Positions 15,844-24,068 are shown, counted from the first letter of the stretch. The stretch: 64,000 nt of DNA from Calothrix sp. NIES-2100 (GCF_002368195.1 NZ_AP018178.1:1305738-1369737), one strand, 5' to 3'. Notes: generated from the sequence alone by a model not told the origin. Made by a program: numbers and translations.

Positions 15844-17811
15844 TTAATATGGTGAAGACCAAGTACGGACTTCGCCCAAAGTCACCGGAATTAAATCGCT
15901 GACATCAATTGTAAAGCGGAAGATTTTCTTAGCGCGGCGGCTATTTTCGGGGTCGAAGAATTTGAGTTTGACATCCCAACAATCACTATCAAGTCTACAG
16001 AAGGGGCTTTTCTCAACTGTAATACTATCTAGCTCCATACCTTCTGCGACTGCACTGGCAAAAGTGGAAGCGGCTTGGAAAGCGTTGGTAGCGGCAAAGT
16101 TTAATGCTCTATCTTGAGAAGTTGTACCTAAGTTGCGTAAATCGTAGTAGATGCGGCTGAGGAAACTGGTAAGGGTGCGGCGGATAGCTTCTTCTTGTGC
16201 GTCTGTGGCTGTGGCTTGGACTGTTTGGATGGCGGCGTTGACTAGGTTATTAACTTTCCAGCCGTAGAGTCCGCGAATGTTGTAAACTTCAATGACTGGT
16301 ACAACTTGCCCTGAGAATAGTTTGACGCTGCGTCCTGATAATACGCCAGGAATACTAACTCGTTCTACATAGTCGGTGCTGTCTTCTGCTTGTATCTGTC
16401 CTGATAATAGTTCTTGTAAGACTGCGTAGGCATCTCTGGCAAAACCACCTACCGGTTCAATTGCATAGATGGGAGTTAATTCTAGGTTCAATGTCCAAAT
16501 TAAGGATTTGGCTTCCGAAAGATTAGCACCTAAATAGTCCACCATCTGCCGCGCATCGTAGGGGTTGGCGGGAACTGTTGTGCCTTCAATTGCTATTCCT
16601 GGCATTAATTGTTTGAAGGAGTCCCGTCTAGCTTCAGAACCAAAGTCATAGCCGAGGGTTCCTAATGCATAAACTAAGGTGGATTGGGCTAGTTCGCTGG
16701 GTGCTTGGCTGGCGGTGACGTAGTTAGATACACGGTTTGACATAGCAGTAGGTCTGATGGTGGGTATGGTTGCGGTGGTGATAGGTGCAGTAGTTGCTAC
16801 GGGAGTAGGTGCAACAACTTCTGATGGGGTAAATTCTTCGGGATTGGGTGATTGTTGGTTGGTATCGGTTCCGCCACAGCCACAACCAGCGGCTTCAACG
16901 CTGTCAACGGCTTCTAGGGTTTGTAATTCTTCGGACACAGTTCCTCCTCGGATGTATTGCAATGCACCAGAAATATTCAGCTTGCCTAGCAAACAACGAC
17001 TTAAATCGTCGGTGTCGTTTGGTGTGCAAGGGATGGCAGTTTCTAATAAGGCGGTTCTAACTTTGTGGGGGTCTGGTTTTTCCCTGCGCTGGACTTGGAG
17101 ACTTAGCAGTAAGGCGGCGACTCCGGCGACTATGGGGGTGGCAAAGCTTGTACCACTGAGTTGTTGGGTTCCGCCTCCGGGTTTTGCACCTAAGATATTT
17201 TCCCCAGGTGCAATAATACCTTGGTTAATATATCCCCAGTTGCTGAAGTCGATGGGTTTGCCTTGTTCGTTCATCGCCCCGACTGCTAAGACAGTGGGGA
17301 GGGAAGCGGGGACATGCAAGCATTCGCAACCATCATTACCAGCAGCAGCGACAATCAAAACGTTGTTTTCATTGCACCGTTGCACGGCTTTTTCTAGCCA
17401 GCCCTCTGCTTCACCAATATCAGTGAGTTGTCCGGCGCTGATATTAATAATATGCGCTCCCGCTTCCACTGCTTGTTCAATGGCGCGTGCTAAATCTAGT
17501 TGAGATAAATTGCGACCATTATCAGCAAATACGGGAATTATTAATCCCCGACAGTGAGGCGCAATGCCTTGGACGGGAGAATTTAGTTGACCAAAAATGA
17601 TGCTGGCAACATGAGTTCCATGTACAGACATAGAACCGTTAGCTGTAGCTTCACCGGGAATGAGAGTTGGTAATTTTGTTAAATCAGCACCCGCAAAACA
17701 TGGGTGATTTTGGTCAACTAATCCATCGAGTACAGCAACACAAATTGTTGAATCACCAGTAGTTTCTGCCCATAGTTTCTGGATGCCTGGAATTTTGCTA
17801 ATGTTTGGCAT
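15844..17811 (-). CDS. PatA-type cyanobactin protease (subtilisin family)
   Basis: A 655-residue S8 serine protease with Asp29 (VAVLDG), His64 (HGTHVAS), oxyanion Asn159 (AAAGNDG) and Ser222 (GTSFATP). Asp to His spacing is 35 residues, as in ordinary subtilisins, so there is no macrocyclase insertion. A Cys/Gly-rich segment (AAGCGCGG) and a Pro/Thr linker follow, then a C-terminal region shared with the PatG-type protein of this locus (RLDSDCWDVKLKFFDPENSR; PVTLGEVRTWS). No signal peptide, so it acts in the cytoplasm. By homology it removes the leader from precursor peptides, exposing the N-terminus of the core. It is divergent from the precursor genes. Confidence 0.85.
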   Translation of the reverse strand: MPNISKIPGIQKLWAETTGDSTICVAVLDGLVDQNHPCFAGADLTKLPTLIPGEATANGSMSVHGTHVASIIFGQLNSPVQGIAPHCRGLIIPVFADNGRNLSQLDLARAIEQAVEAGAHIINISAGQLTDIGEAEGWLEKAVQRCNENNVLIVAAAGNDGCECLHVPASLPTVLAVGAMNEQGKPIDFSNWGYINQGIIAPGENILGAKPGGGTQQLSGTSFATPIVAGVAALLLSLQVQRREKPDPHKVRTALLETAIPCTPNDTDDLSRCLLGKLNISGALQYIRGGTVSEELQTLEAVDSVEAAGCGCGGTDTNQQSPNPEEFTPSEVVAPTPVATTAPITTATIPTIRPTAMSNRVSNYVTASQAPSELAQSTLVYALGTLGYDFGSEARRDSFKQLMPGIAIEGTTVPANPYDARQMVDYLGANLSEAKSLIWTLNLELTPIYAIEPVGGFARDAYAVLQELLSGQIQAEDSTDYVERVSIPGVLSGRSVKLFSGQVVPVIEVYNIRGLYGWKVNNLVNAAIQTVQATATDAQEEAIRRTLTSFLSRIYYDLRNLGTTSQDRALNFAATNAFQAASTFASAVAEGMELDSITVEKSPFCRLDSDCWDVKLKFFDPENSRRAKKIFRFTIDVSDLIPVTLGEVRTWSSPY

Positions 17812-18227
17812 TTGAAGGCTAGAGCAAGCAATTTTTATTAATCACAATCAAGAACATACAGAATTTTTCGTTTGATTGATAGTCAGTGTACACAAAAGTT
17901 AAACATTTTTTCTAAGAGAAAACTTAACTTTTTTTATTAACTGTCTTAAGTGTCTTAACTGTCCGATTTTTGTTAGCTTAAGTGTCTTAAGTGTCTTAAC
18001 TGTTCGATCAATTGTCTAGTTATTTTGATATGTTTAGTTTTGTGTGTTTGATTAAACAAAAATTGTAAGTATTCAGGAGTTGACAAATGTGTAAGATTTT
18101 TATTAGTGTTTGATTGAATTCATCATCTAGCACAACAGATTCAACAACGCCTGTTTTTTGTTGTTGCTGCTAATAGTAAGCTGTAAATCTACTAAATATA
18201 GAGGTGAAAAAAGCGATCGCTCTTCAA
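17812..18227. other. Divergent control region between protease and precursor array
   Basis: AT-rich. It contains repeated TTAAGTGTCTTAACTGTC words (17938-18002, with variants of AAGTGTCTTA several times). The promoter of the A-B-C genes should lie here. I see no gene. Confidence 0.5.
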
Positions 18228-18560
18228 TATCTTGAGCAAGCGCGATCTCCACTGACAAAATTTCACAATTGTGATGATGCATCACCTCAAGTGCGATCGC
18301 GCTTCAAACAATATCTTGAGCAAGCGCGATCGGCACTGACAAAACTGAACAATTGTGCTGATGCATCACCTCAGGTGCGATCGCGCTTCAAACAATATCT
18401 TGAGCAAGCGCGATCTCCACTGACAAAATTTAACACAAGTGCGATCGCATTACCTCCAAGGGCGATCGCTCTTCAAACCATATCTTGAGCAAGCGCGATC
18501 GCCACTGACAAAATTTAACACAAGTGCGATCGCATTACCTCCAAGGGCGATCGCACTTAC
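18228..18560 (+). repeat. 84/85-bp tandem repeat array built around HIP1 sites
   Basis: The word TATCTTGAGCAAGCGCGATC begins at 18228, 18312, 18396 and 18481, i.e. periods of 84, 84 and 85 bp. Each unit holds several GCGATCGC octamers. Because 84 is a multiple of three, an open frame (18204-18488) runs through it with repeated QYLEQARS.LTK words, but it has no ribosome binding site and the fourth unit breaks the phase, so I treat it as non-coding. Confidence 0.75.
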
Positions 18561-18630
18561 CTTAAGTTTCTGGTGAATTGCGACTGCTTGTCAATTTGCG
18601 CTTCAAACCGAGTGCTTTCACCAACAAAGT

Positions 18631-18650
18631 CTTCTTCAACACTGAAGAAG
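18631..18650 (+). promoter_or_regulatory. 5' UTR hairpin of precursor E1
   Basis: CTTCTTCA, loop ACAC, TGAAGAAG; 42 nt before the ATG. Same stem in all five cassettes. Confidence 0.7.
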
Positions 18651-18692
18651 TTGTCCACAAAACAAGTAACATAAAAATCGGAAAGAAAACTC

Positions 18693-18839
18693 ATGAAAAA
18701 GAGAAACTTACGTCCCCAACAAGCTGCACCTGTAGCGAGAGAAACCAACAGCACAAATTCTTCCCTTGGAGAAAAAGAAGGTATCGCAGCTCACATCCTT
18801 GGAATATACACTCCTTTTGCAGGGGATGATGCGGAGTAA
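18693..18839 (+). CDS. Cyanobactin precursor peptide E1
   Basis: A 48-residue peptide. Leader MKKRNLRPQQAAPVARE fits the cyanobactin leader pattern (M-x-K-K-N-x-x-P-Q-Q-x-x-P-V-x-R). It is followed by a Ser/Thr/Asn-rich stretch, GEKEGIAA, a predicted core HILGIYTP, and the C-terminal recognition segment FAGDDAE known from anacyclamide-type precursors. Proline just before the recognition segment is what PatG-type macrocyclases prefer. The upstream purine-rich GGAAAGAAAA can act as ribosome binding site. The N-terminal edge of the core (after GIAA) is inferred from comparison with E3 and E6. No Cys in the core. Confidence 0.88.
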   Translation: MKKRNLRPQQAAPVARETNSTNSSLGEKEGIAAHILGIYTPFAGDDAE

Positions 18840-19293
18840 TCAGGCTGATTTTATCACTCACCTTAAAAAATATCAAAACACTGTTTCCACTTAAGGTGGC
18901 GCACGATTCGCCTCGATGAATTGACGTACAACCAGTGCCAGTTCCTCGTTTTCGATACCTGGCACGGGGGGCCGCTTTTGCGCTTCGGTGTTTTACCCCA
19001 CCCTAACCCTCCCCTTATTAAGGGGAGGGAACTGGAACTGGATTTCTTGTTTCCCCCCCAATATATCGGGGGGATTAAGGGGGGTAAGTTTGTGATGAAT
19101 GGCTTGCTGTTCGTCAAGAGAATGCGATCGCACTTTCCATATTACTTGAGCGATCGCACTTGTGATGATCAATGAGCAGCTTACGCACTGACTCTTATCT
19201 TAGTGTGCGATCGTCGCACTAACTAAAAGTTTCTGGTGAATTGCGACTGCTTGTCAATTTGCGCTTCAAAGCGAGTGCTTTCACTAACAAAGT

Positions 19294-19313
19294 CTTCTTC
19301 AACACTGAAGAAG
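19294..19313 (+). promoter_or_regulatory. 5' UTR hairpin of precursor E2
   Basis: CTTCTTCA, loop ACAC, TGAAGAAG; 42 nt before the ATG at 19356. Confidence 0.7.
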
Positions 19314-19355
19314 TTGTCCACAAAACAAGTAACATTAACTTAGGAAAGAAAACTC

Positions 19356-19499
19356 ATGAAAAAGAGAAACTTGCGTCCCCAACAAGCTGCACCTGTAGCG
19401 AGAGAAACCAACACAAATTCTTCCCTCGGAGAAAAAGGTGTGCAGGCACTTGATTGGGGAAATAAATTGAATCCTTTTGCAGGGGATGACGCGGAGTAA
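19356..19499 (+). CDS. Cyanobactin precursor peptide E2
   Basis: A 47-residue peptide with a leader identical to E1 over the first 19 residues, then TNSSLGEKGVQA, predicted core LDWGNKLNP and FAGDDAE. The DNA before and after the core is almost identical to E1 while the core codons are unrelated, so variation is confined to the product-coding part. No Cys; one Trp and one Lys make the predicted macrocycle easy to tell apart by mass. The core boundary is inferred. Confidence 0.88.
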   Translation: MKKRNLRPQQAAPVARETNTNSSLGEKGVQALDWGNKLNPFAGDDAE

Positions 19500-19950
19500 T
19501 CACTTCGATATTATCACTCACCTCAAAAAATATCAAAACACTGTTTCCACTTAAGGTGGCGCACGATTCGCCTCGATGAATTGACGTACAACCAGTGCCA
19601 GTTCCTTGTTTTCGATACCTGGCACGGGGGGGTCGCTTTTGCGCTTTGGTGTTTTACCCCACCCTAACCCTCCCCGATATATTGGGGAGGGAACTGGAAC
19701 TGGATTTCTTGTTTCCCCCCAATCGGAGGGATTAAGGGGGGTAAGTTTCTGATGAATGGCTTTGTGTTCGTCAAGAGAATGCGATCGCACTTTCCATATT
19801 ACTTGAGCGATCGCACTTGTGATGATCAATGAGCAGCTTACGCACTGACTCTTATCTTAGTGTGCGATCGTCACCCTAACTAAAAGTTTCTGGTGAATTG
19901 CGACTGCTTGTCAATTTGCGCTTCAAACCGAGTGCTAACACCAACAAAGT

Positions 19951-19970
19951 CTTCTTCAACACTGAAGAAG
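19951..19970 (+). promoter_or_regulatory. 5' UTR hairpin of precursor E3
   Basis: CTTCTTCA, loop ACAC, TGAAGAAG; 42 nt before the ATG at 20013. Confidence 0.7.
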
Positions 19971-20012
19971 TTGTCCACAAAACAAGTAACATAAAAATCG
20001 GAAAGAAAACTC

Positions 20013-20174
20013 ATGAAAAAGAGAAACCTACGTCCCCAACAAGCTGCACCTGTAGCGAGAGAAACCAACAGCACTAATTCTTCCCTTGGAGAAAAAGAAG
20101 GGATCGCGGCTCTTTACTCTGGGATTATTTATCCTTGGGGTAGAGATCCTTTTGCAGGGGATGATGCGGAGTAA
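20013..20174 (+). CDS. Cyanobactin precursor peptide E3
   Basis: A 53-residue peptide. The first 33 residues match E1 exactly (through GEKEGIAA). The predicted core LYSGIIYPWGRDP is longer than in E1, E2 and E5 and has an internal Pro (YP) besides the terminal one, so a shorter product is conceivable if the protease also acts there. Ends FAGDDAE. No Cys. Confidence 0.87.
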   Translation: MKKRNLRPQQAAPVARETNSTNSSLGEKEGIAALYSGIIYPWGRDPFAGDDAE

Positions 20175-20670
20175 GTCACCTGATTCTATCACTCACCTCA
20201 AAAAAGGTCAAAATCCTTTTTCCACTTCCCTTGGCGCACGATTCGCCTCGATGAATTGACGCACAACCAGTGCCAGTTCCTCGTTTTCGATACCTGGCAC
20301 GGGGGAGGCTTTTGGTTGACGGGTGTTACCCCACCCTAACCCTCCCCTTATAAAGGGGAGGGAACTGGATTGGATTTCCGGTTTGCCCCCAAAATATCGG
20401 GGGGACTAAGGGGGGTAAGTTTGTGATGAATGGCTTGGTGTTCGTCAAGAGAATGCGATCGCACTTTCCATATTACTTGAGCGATCGCACTTGTGATGAT
20501 CCAATGCAAGCTTACGCACTAACTCTCATCTGCATAGCGCACTGACTTAATCATACTGCGCGATGGGCCACGCTCCACCGTAGGCGATCGCCCTAACCAA
20601 AAGTTTCTGGTGATGACAACTGCTCGAATTATTACCCTTCACTCATTTGAGTAAAGTTCACTAACAAAGT

Positions 20671-20691
20671 CTTCTTCAATCAATGAAGAAG
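20671..20691 (+). promoter_or_regulatory. 5' UTR hairpin of precursor E4
   Basis: CTTCTTCA, loop ATCAA, TGAAGAAG; 30 nt before the ATG at 20722. The loop differs from the other cassettes but the stem is unchanged. Confidence 0.65.
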
Positions 20692-20721
20692 TTATCCAAA
20701 CAAACAAAGGAAAAAAACACC

Positions 20722-20868
20722 ATGAAAAAGAGAAACTTGCTGCCAACTCAAACTGCTCCCGTTGAGCGTGATAACACTGGCTCCTCTCGCCAAGAGCAAA
20801 AAGGACTGACAGCCCATAGCCCACTGCCAGTAAATATCGTTTTCGTGCAGCCACCTAGCATGTTTTGA
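20722..20868 (+). CDS. Divergent cyanobactin-like precursor E4 without recognition tail
   Basis: A 48-residue peptide whose leader MKKRNLLPTQTAPVERD clearly belongs to the same family, but the rest has diverged: SSRQEQKGLTA, then HSPLPVNIVFVQPPSMF to the stop. FAGDDAE is missing and no other frame supplies it. It may be a decayed copy, or a precursor processed only by the leader protease to give a linear peptide. An in-frame ATG at 20683 lies within the hairpin stem and is an unlikely start; the ATG at 20722 follows an AAAGGAAAAAAA ribosome binding site. Confidence 0.7.
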   Translation: MKKRNLLPTQTAPVERDNTGSSRQEQKGLTAHSPLPVNIVFVQPPSMF

Positions 20869-21214
20869 TGTGAGTGGTTGAACTAGTATGAGGCGATCGC
20901 TTGACATAATTACTGTGGTATTGCTTCAAAAGTTCCAGCGCGAATGGCGACGATGATACTTTCTATTATCTAAATGCGATCGCGCCAAAAGTTAAAGTGG
21001 GAGTTGAGGCGATCGCGCTGACTGTTATTTAACTGCGATCGCCCTCAAAGCGAAAATCTCAATTTTGGCGTAAACAATTGTGATTATCTGAGTGCGTAGA
21101 GAGCTACGCTTCTTGTCGTTAGACATCGCCCGCCTTAACTAAAAGTTTCTGGTGAATTGCCACTGCTCGTCAAATTACGCTTCAAGAATAGCGCGAGTGT
21201 TTCACCAACAAAGT

Positions 21215-21234
21215 CTTCTTCAGCACTGAAGAAG
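21215..21234 (+). promoter_or_regulatory. 5' UTR hairpin of precursor E5
   Basis: CTTCTTCA, loop GCAC, TGAAGAAG; 29 nt before the ATG at 21264. Confidence 0.68.
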
Positions 21235-21263
21235 TTGTCTACAAAAACAAAGGAAAAAACACC

Positions 21264-21407
21264 ATGAAAAAGAGAAACCTACGTCCCCAACAAGCTGCAC
21301 CTGTAGCAAGAGAAACCAACACTAACTCGTCCCTAGGAGAAAAAGGGATAAATCCCCAACAATCAACAACAATATGGCATCCTTTTGCCGGAGACGACAC
21401 TGAGTAA
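21264..21407 (+). CDS. Cyanobactin precursor peptide E5
   Basis: A 47-residue peptide with the E1/E2-type leader and TNSSLGEKG, followed by INP, predicted core QQSTTIWHP and FAGDDTE (Thr in place of Ala). The residues before the core read GINP rather than G(I/V)xA, so the N-terminal cleavage site is less certain; the product could start at QQ or nearby. AAAGGAAAAAAC precedes the ATG. No Cys. Confidence 0.85.
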   Translation: MKKRNLRPQQAAPVARETNTNSSLGEKGINPQQSTTIWHPFAGDDTE

Positions 21408-21640
21408 GTCACCACATTCTATCACTCTCCTCTTGGGGTTGGTGGTTGAACTTTGGGCGATCGCACGCTTCTCTTATCCTACCGTGCGATCGCGCCTGTG
21501 AGTTTCTGATGGATTGGTGACGATTGCACTGACTTTTATTTAACTGCGATCGCCCTCAAAGGGAGCATCTTGCTCCCACGACAAATTTATTAAGGGCAAA
21601 ATTGGGATGCTCCCAGTGCGATCGCAATTAATGATTGAAT
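21408..21640. other. Spacer with HIP1 sites
   Basis: No gene. Several GCGATCGC octamers and a short inverted piece around GGGAGCATCTTGCTCCC (21559-21575). Confidence 0.4.
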
Positions 21641-21862
21641 TTAACCAACTGCAAAACCTGTATATTGCCTCACCAAAGGTTCATGAAATGCTAACACAAT
21701 ATCTTCTTTAGTTGGAAAAGCTACGATTCTTTCTGCTCCCAAGTCGATTTGCATATCAACCCTACCCGATCGAATTCTCAAAGAATCATCTGTAATTACC
21801 CAACCTTCTTTTTCTAAGTCTTTTCTAAAAGCATCATGAAAAATATCTTTAGCAGGGATCAA
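21641..21862 (-). pseudogene. xisH-xisI deletion fusion (remnant)
   Basis: Seventy-three residues. The first part, IPAKDIFHDAFRKDLEKEGW through DLGAERIVAF, matches the N-terminus of XisH; the last part, TKEDIVLAFHEPLVRQYTGF, matches the C-terminal end of XisI. In filamentous cyanobacteria xisH and xisI are neighbours, known as accessory genes for excision of the fdxN element and present as many paralogues. Here the 3' part of xisH and the 5' part of xisI appear deleted with the frame kept. The position expected for the XisH ATG is ATC, leaving only an upstream TTG as start. I read it as a decayed pair, possibly still translated. Confidence 0.65.
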
Positions 21863-21913
21863 TTTAACAATATTTAGACTTTTTTACTTTTAATTATAAC
21901 ACCCATAAAACCC

Positions 21914-24025
21914 ATGCCAGACCTTACCGATATCCCCGGAATTCCCCAAATTTGGACACGCACAAAAGGCGACCCCCGCATTAAAATTGCTATCCTCGAC
22001 GGTGCAACAGACTTAGAACGCAGTTGTTTTCAAGGTGCAAATTTTACCCAATTTAAACCCTATTGGTCAGAAGATATTGAACTGAACGATGAATACTTTT
22101 ATTATCTCAACTTATATTTAGAATTTAACAAACAACAAAAAGCCAAAAAATCGGACCCAGACCACGATAAAGAAGCAGCGAAAAAAGAACGAGAAGCATT
22201 TTTTGCACCCTTCCCTGAAGCTATTAGACAACGCATCGAATTATCCAGCCATGCTACTCACATTTCTAGCACTATCTTAGGGCAACACGGCACACCCGCC
22301 CCTGGTATTGCACCCCTGTGTACAGCAATGAATATTCCCATTGCTTTCGCTGACGATAATTTCATTTCACCCGTCAACCTCACCCACGCCATTAACACCG
22401 CTTTGCAATGGGGTGCAAATATCATCCATATAGCCGCTTGTCACCCCACCCAAACCGGAGTAGCCCCAGATTTATTTGCCCGTGCGGTGAAACAATGCCA
22501 AGATAATAATATTTTAATTGTCGCTCCTGGTGGCAATGATAAAGGCGAATGTTGGTGTATTCCCGCCATTCTTCCTGGTGTGATTACAGTGGGTGCAATC
22601 CGCGACGATGGACAGCCGTTTAAATTTAGCAACTACGGCGGCGAGTATCAAAATAAAGGTGTGATGGCGAATGGGGAAAATATCCTCGGCGCACAACCAG
22701 GAACCGAAGAACCCATCCGCGAAAAAGGTACAAGTTGCGCCGCACCTATTGTTACAGGTATTTCTGCTCTGTTGATGAGTCTGCAATTGCAACGAGGCGA
22801 ACAACCTAACGCCGAAGGAGTGCGACAAGCGATTTTAAATAGTGCGATTCCTTGCGATCCTCAAGAGGTGGAGGAACCGGAACGTTGTTTGCTGGGTAAG
22901 TTGAATATTCCCGGTGCTTATAAGTTAGTGACGGGAGAGGCGTTAATACAAAGACCTCACCCCCAACCCCTCTCCTACGAGGAGAGGGGAGTTAGAGAAC
23001 CTCACCCCCAGCCCCTCTCCTACGAGGAGAGGGGAGTTAGAGAACAAGAATTTACTCCCCACTTCCCTAGTAGGGAACGGGGGGTGGGGGGGTTAGGTCA
23101 AGCCGTCGCCACTCACAGCGCCAATTCCCAAACAGCAACTCACACCATTAGCCAAGCTGCTGATGGTGTGAGAGCTAGTGCTAAAACAAACTTAGTCTAT
23201 GCTTTGGGTAGGCTGGGCTATGACTTTGGTACAGAGGCGCGGCGCGACTCGTTTAAACAACTGATGCCAAATGTAGAGATTGACGGCGTAACGGTTCCTG
23301 CCAACCCTTACGATGCAAGGCAAATGGCAGATTATTTAGATCAAAACCCTTCAGAAGCAAAGTCTTTAATTTGGACACTCAACCAGGAACTTACACCTAT
23401 CTATGCAATTGACCCCAAAGGTGCATTTGCAGCTGATGTTTACGAAACTTTGCAGATGATTTTAGCAGGTCAGCTACAACCCCAAGACAGTGAAGATTAC
23501 ATTGAGAGGGTAAGTTTCCCTGGAAGATTGACTGATAGAACTATAGAACTATTTTCTGGGCAAGTTGTGCCGGTGGTGACACTACCAGTTATCCGGGGGA
23601 TGTATGGCTGGAAGGTGAATACCCTTGTGAATGCGGCGGTGGAAAGTGCAATTGGCGAAGCAATAACAGCTGATGAAGTTAGATTGCGAAGATCCCTCAG
23701 TAGTTTCTTGCAAAGAGTGTATTATGATTTGCAAAATTTAGGGCAACTATCTAAAGATAGAGCTTTAAATTTTGCCGTCACTAATGCTTTTCAAGCCGCT
23801 TCCACTTTCGCGGATGCTGTTTCTAGAGGTATGGAACTCGACAGCATTGAAGTCGAAAAAAGTCCTTTCTGTCGCTTAGATAGTGATTGTTGGGATGTGA
23901 AATTGAAGTTTTTTGACCCAGACAATGGCCGCAGAGCTAAAAGGATTTATTTATTTACAATTGATGTCAGATATATAATCCCTGTAACTTTGGGTGAAGT
24001 TCGTTCTTGGTCTGTTCCTAAATAG
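21914..24025 (+). CDS. PatG-type cyanobactin protease/macrocyclase without oxidase domain
   Basis: A 703-residue S8 protease paired with the PatA-type protein. Catalytic residues: Asp29 (IAILDG), His113 (SSHATHISS), Asn208 (GGNDKG), Ser274 (GTSCAAP). Asp-His spacing is 84 residues against 35 in the PatA-type protein; the extra 50 or so residues (about 52-106) are charged and helical (KQQKAKKSDPDHDKEAAKKE), where PatG has its macrocyclase insertion. The C-terminal region (about 430-703) is shared with the PatA-type protein. PatG of patellamide loci also has an N-terminal oxidase domain, absent here. Residues 348-377 are a repeat-derived insertion. By homology it removes FAGDDAE and closes the ring at the core Pro. 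It follows precursor E5 and precedes E6. Confidence 0.82.
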   Translation: MPDLTDIPGIPQIWTRTKGDPRIKIAILDGATDLERSCFQGANFTQFKPYWSEDIELNDEYFYYLNLYLEFNKQQKAKKSDPDHDKEAAKKEREAFFAPFPEAIRQRIELSSHATHISSTILGQHGTPAPGIAPLCTAMNIPIAFADDNFISPVNLTHAINTALQWGANIIHIAACHPTQTGVAPDLFARAVKQCQDNNILIVAPGGNDKGECWCIPAILPGVITVGAIRDDGQPFKFSNYGGEYQNKGVMANGENILGAQPGTEEPIREKGTSCAAPIVTGISALLMSLQLQRGEQPNAEGVRQAILNSAIPCDPQEVEEPERCLLGKLNIPGAYKLVTGEALIQRPHPQPLSYEERGVREPHPQPLSYEERGVREQEFTPHFPSRERGVGGLGQAVATHSANSQTATHTISQAADGVRASAKTNLVYALGRLGYDFGTEARRDSFKQLMPNVEIDGVTVPANPYDARQMADYLDQNPSEAKSLIWTLNQELTPIYAIDPKGAFAADVYETLQMILAGQLQPQDSEDYIERVSFPGRLTDRTIELFSGQVVPVVTLPVIRGMYGWKVNTLVNAAVESAIGEAITADEVRLRRSLSSFLQRVYYDLQNLGQLSKDRALNFAVTNAFQAASTFADAVSRGMELDSIEVEKSPFCRLDSDCWDVKLKFFDPDNGRRAKRIYLFTIDVRYIIPVTLGEVRSWSVPK
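22955..23044 (+). repeat. 45-bp intergenic-type repeat, duplicated in frame inside the PatG-type gene
   Basis: Two 45-bp units (22955-22999 and 23000-23044) differ at one base. Each holds a CCCCTCTCC/GGAGAGGGG palindrome of the kind common between genes in these genomes. Being 15 codons long, they add PHPQPLSYEERGVRE twice to the linker between protease and C-terminal regions. A further palindromic remnant continues to about 23095. Confidence 0.85.
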
Positions 24026-24068
24026 TTTATACTCTCAACAGTATTTTTGCGTAAGCGGATTGTTAAAT

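Larger units (their letters stand above)
18564..21407 (+). repeat. Tandem array of five precursor cassettes
   Basis: A conserved block starting AAGTTTCTGGTGAATTG is found at 18564, 19227, 19884, 20601 and 21143 (spacing 663, 657, 717 and 542 bp). Each begins a cassette of about 120-130 bp leader region, hairpin, precursor gene, and a spacer. The first three spacers also share a piece that reads, on the minus strand, ELALVVRQFIEANR, a CCCTCCCC palindrome, and GCGATCGCACTTTCCATATT. The array looks like serial duplication followed by change of the core. Confidence 0.85.

Noticed and set aside
18204..18488. A 94-codon open frame through the 84-bp repeats
   Set aside because: It is open only because 84 is a multiple of three. 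There is no ribosome binding site, the codons are dictated by HIP1 sites, and the fourth unit (85 bp) breaks the phase.
18228..18560. Possible CRISPR array
   Set aside because: The repeat period is 84 bp with near-identical whole units; there are no short repeats separated by unique spacers, and no cas genes.
18863..19829. Minus-strand frames of 84-92 codons in the cassette spacers
   Set aside because: They run through palindromic CCCTCCCC repeats and share only a short remnant (ELALVVRQFIEANR). They look like decayed repeat sequence, not genes.
20683..20868. Longer start for precursor E4
   Set aside because: The upstream ATG lies inside the conserved hairpin stem and would add residues absent in the other precursors; the start at 20722 matches the family.
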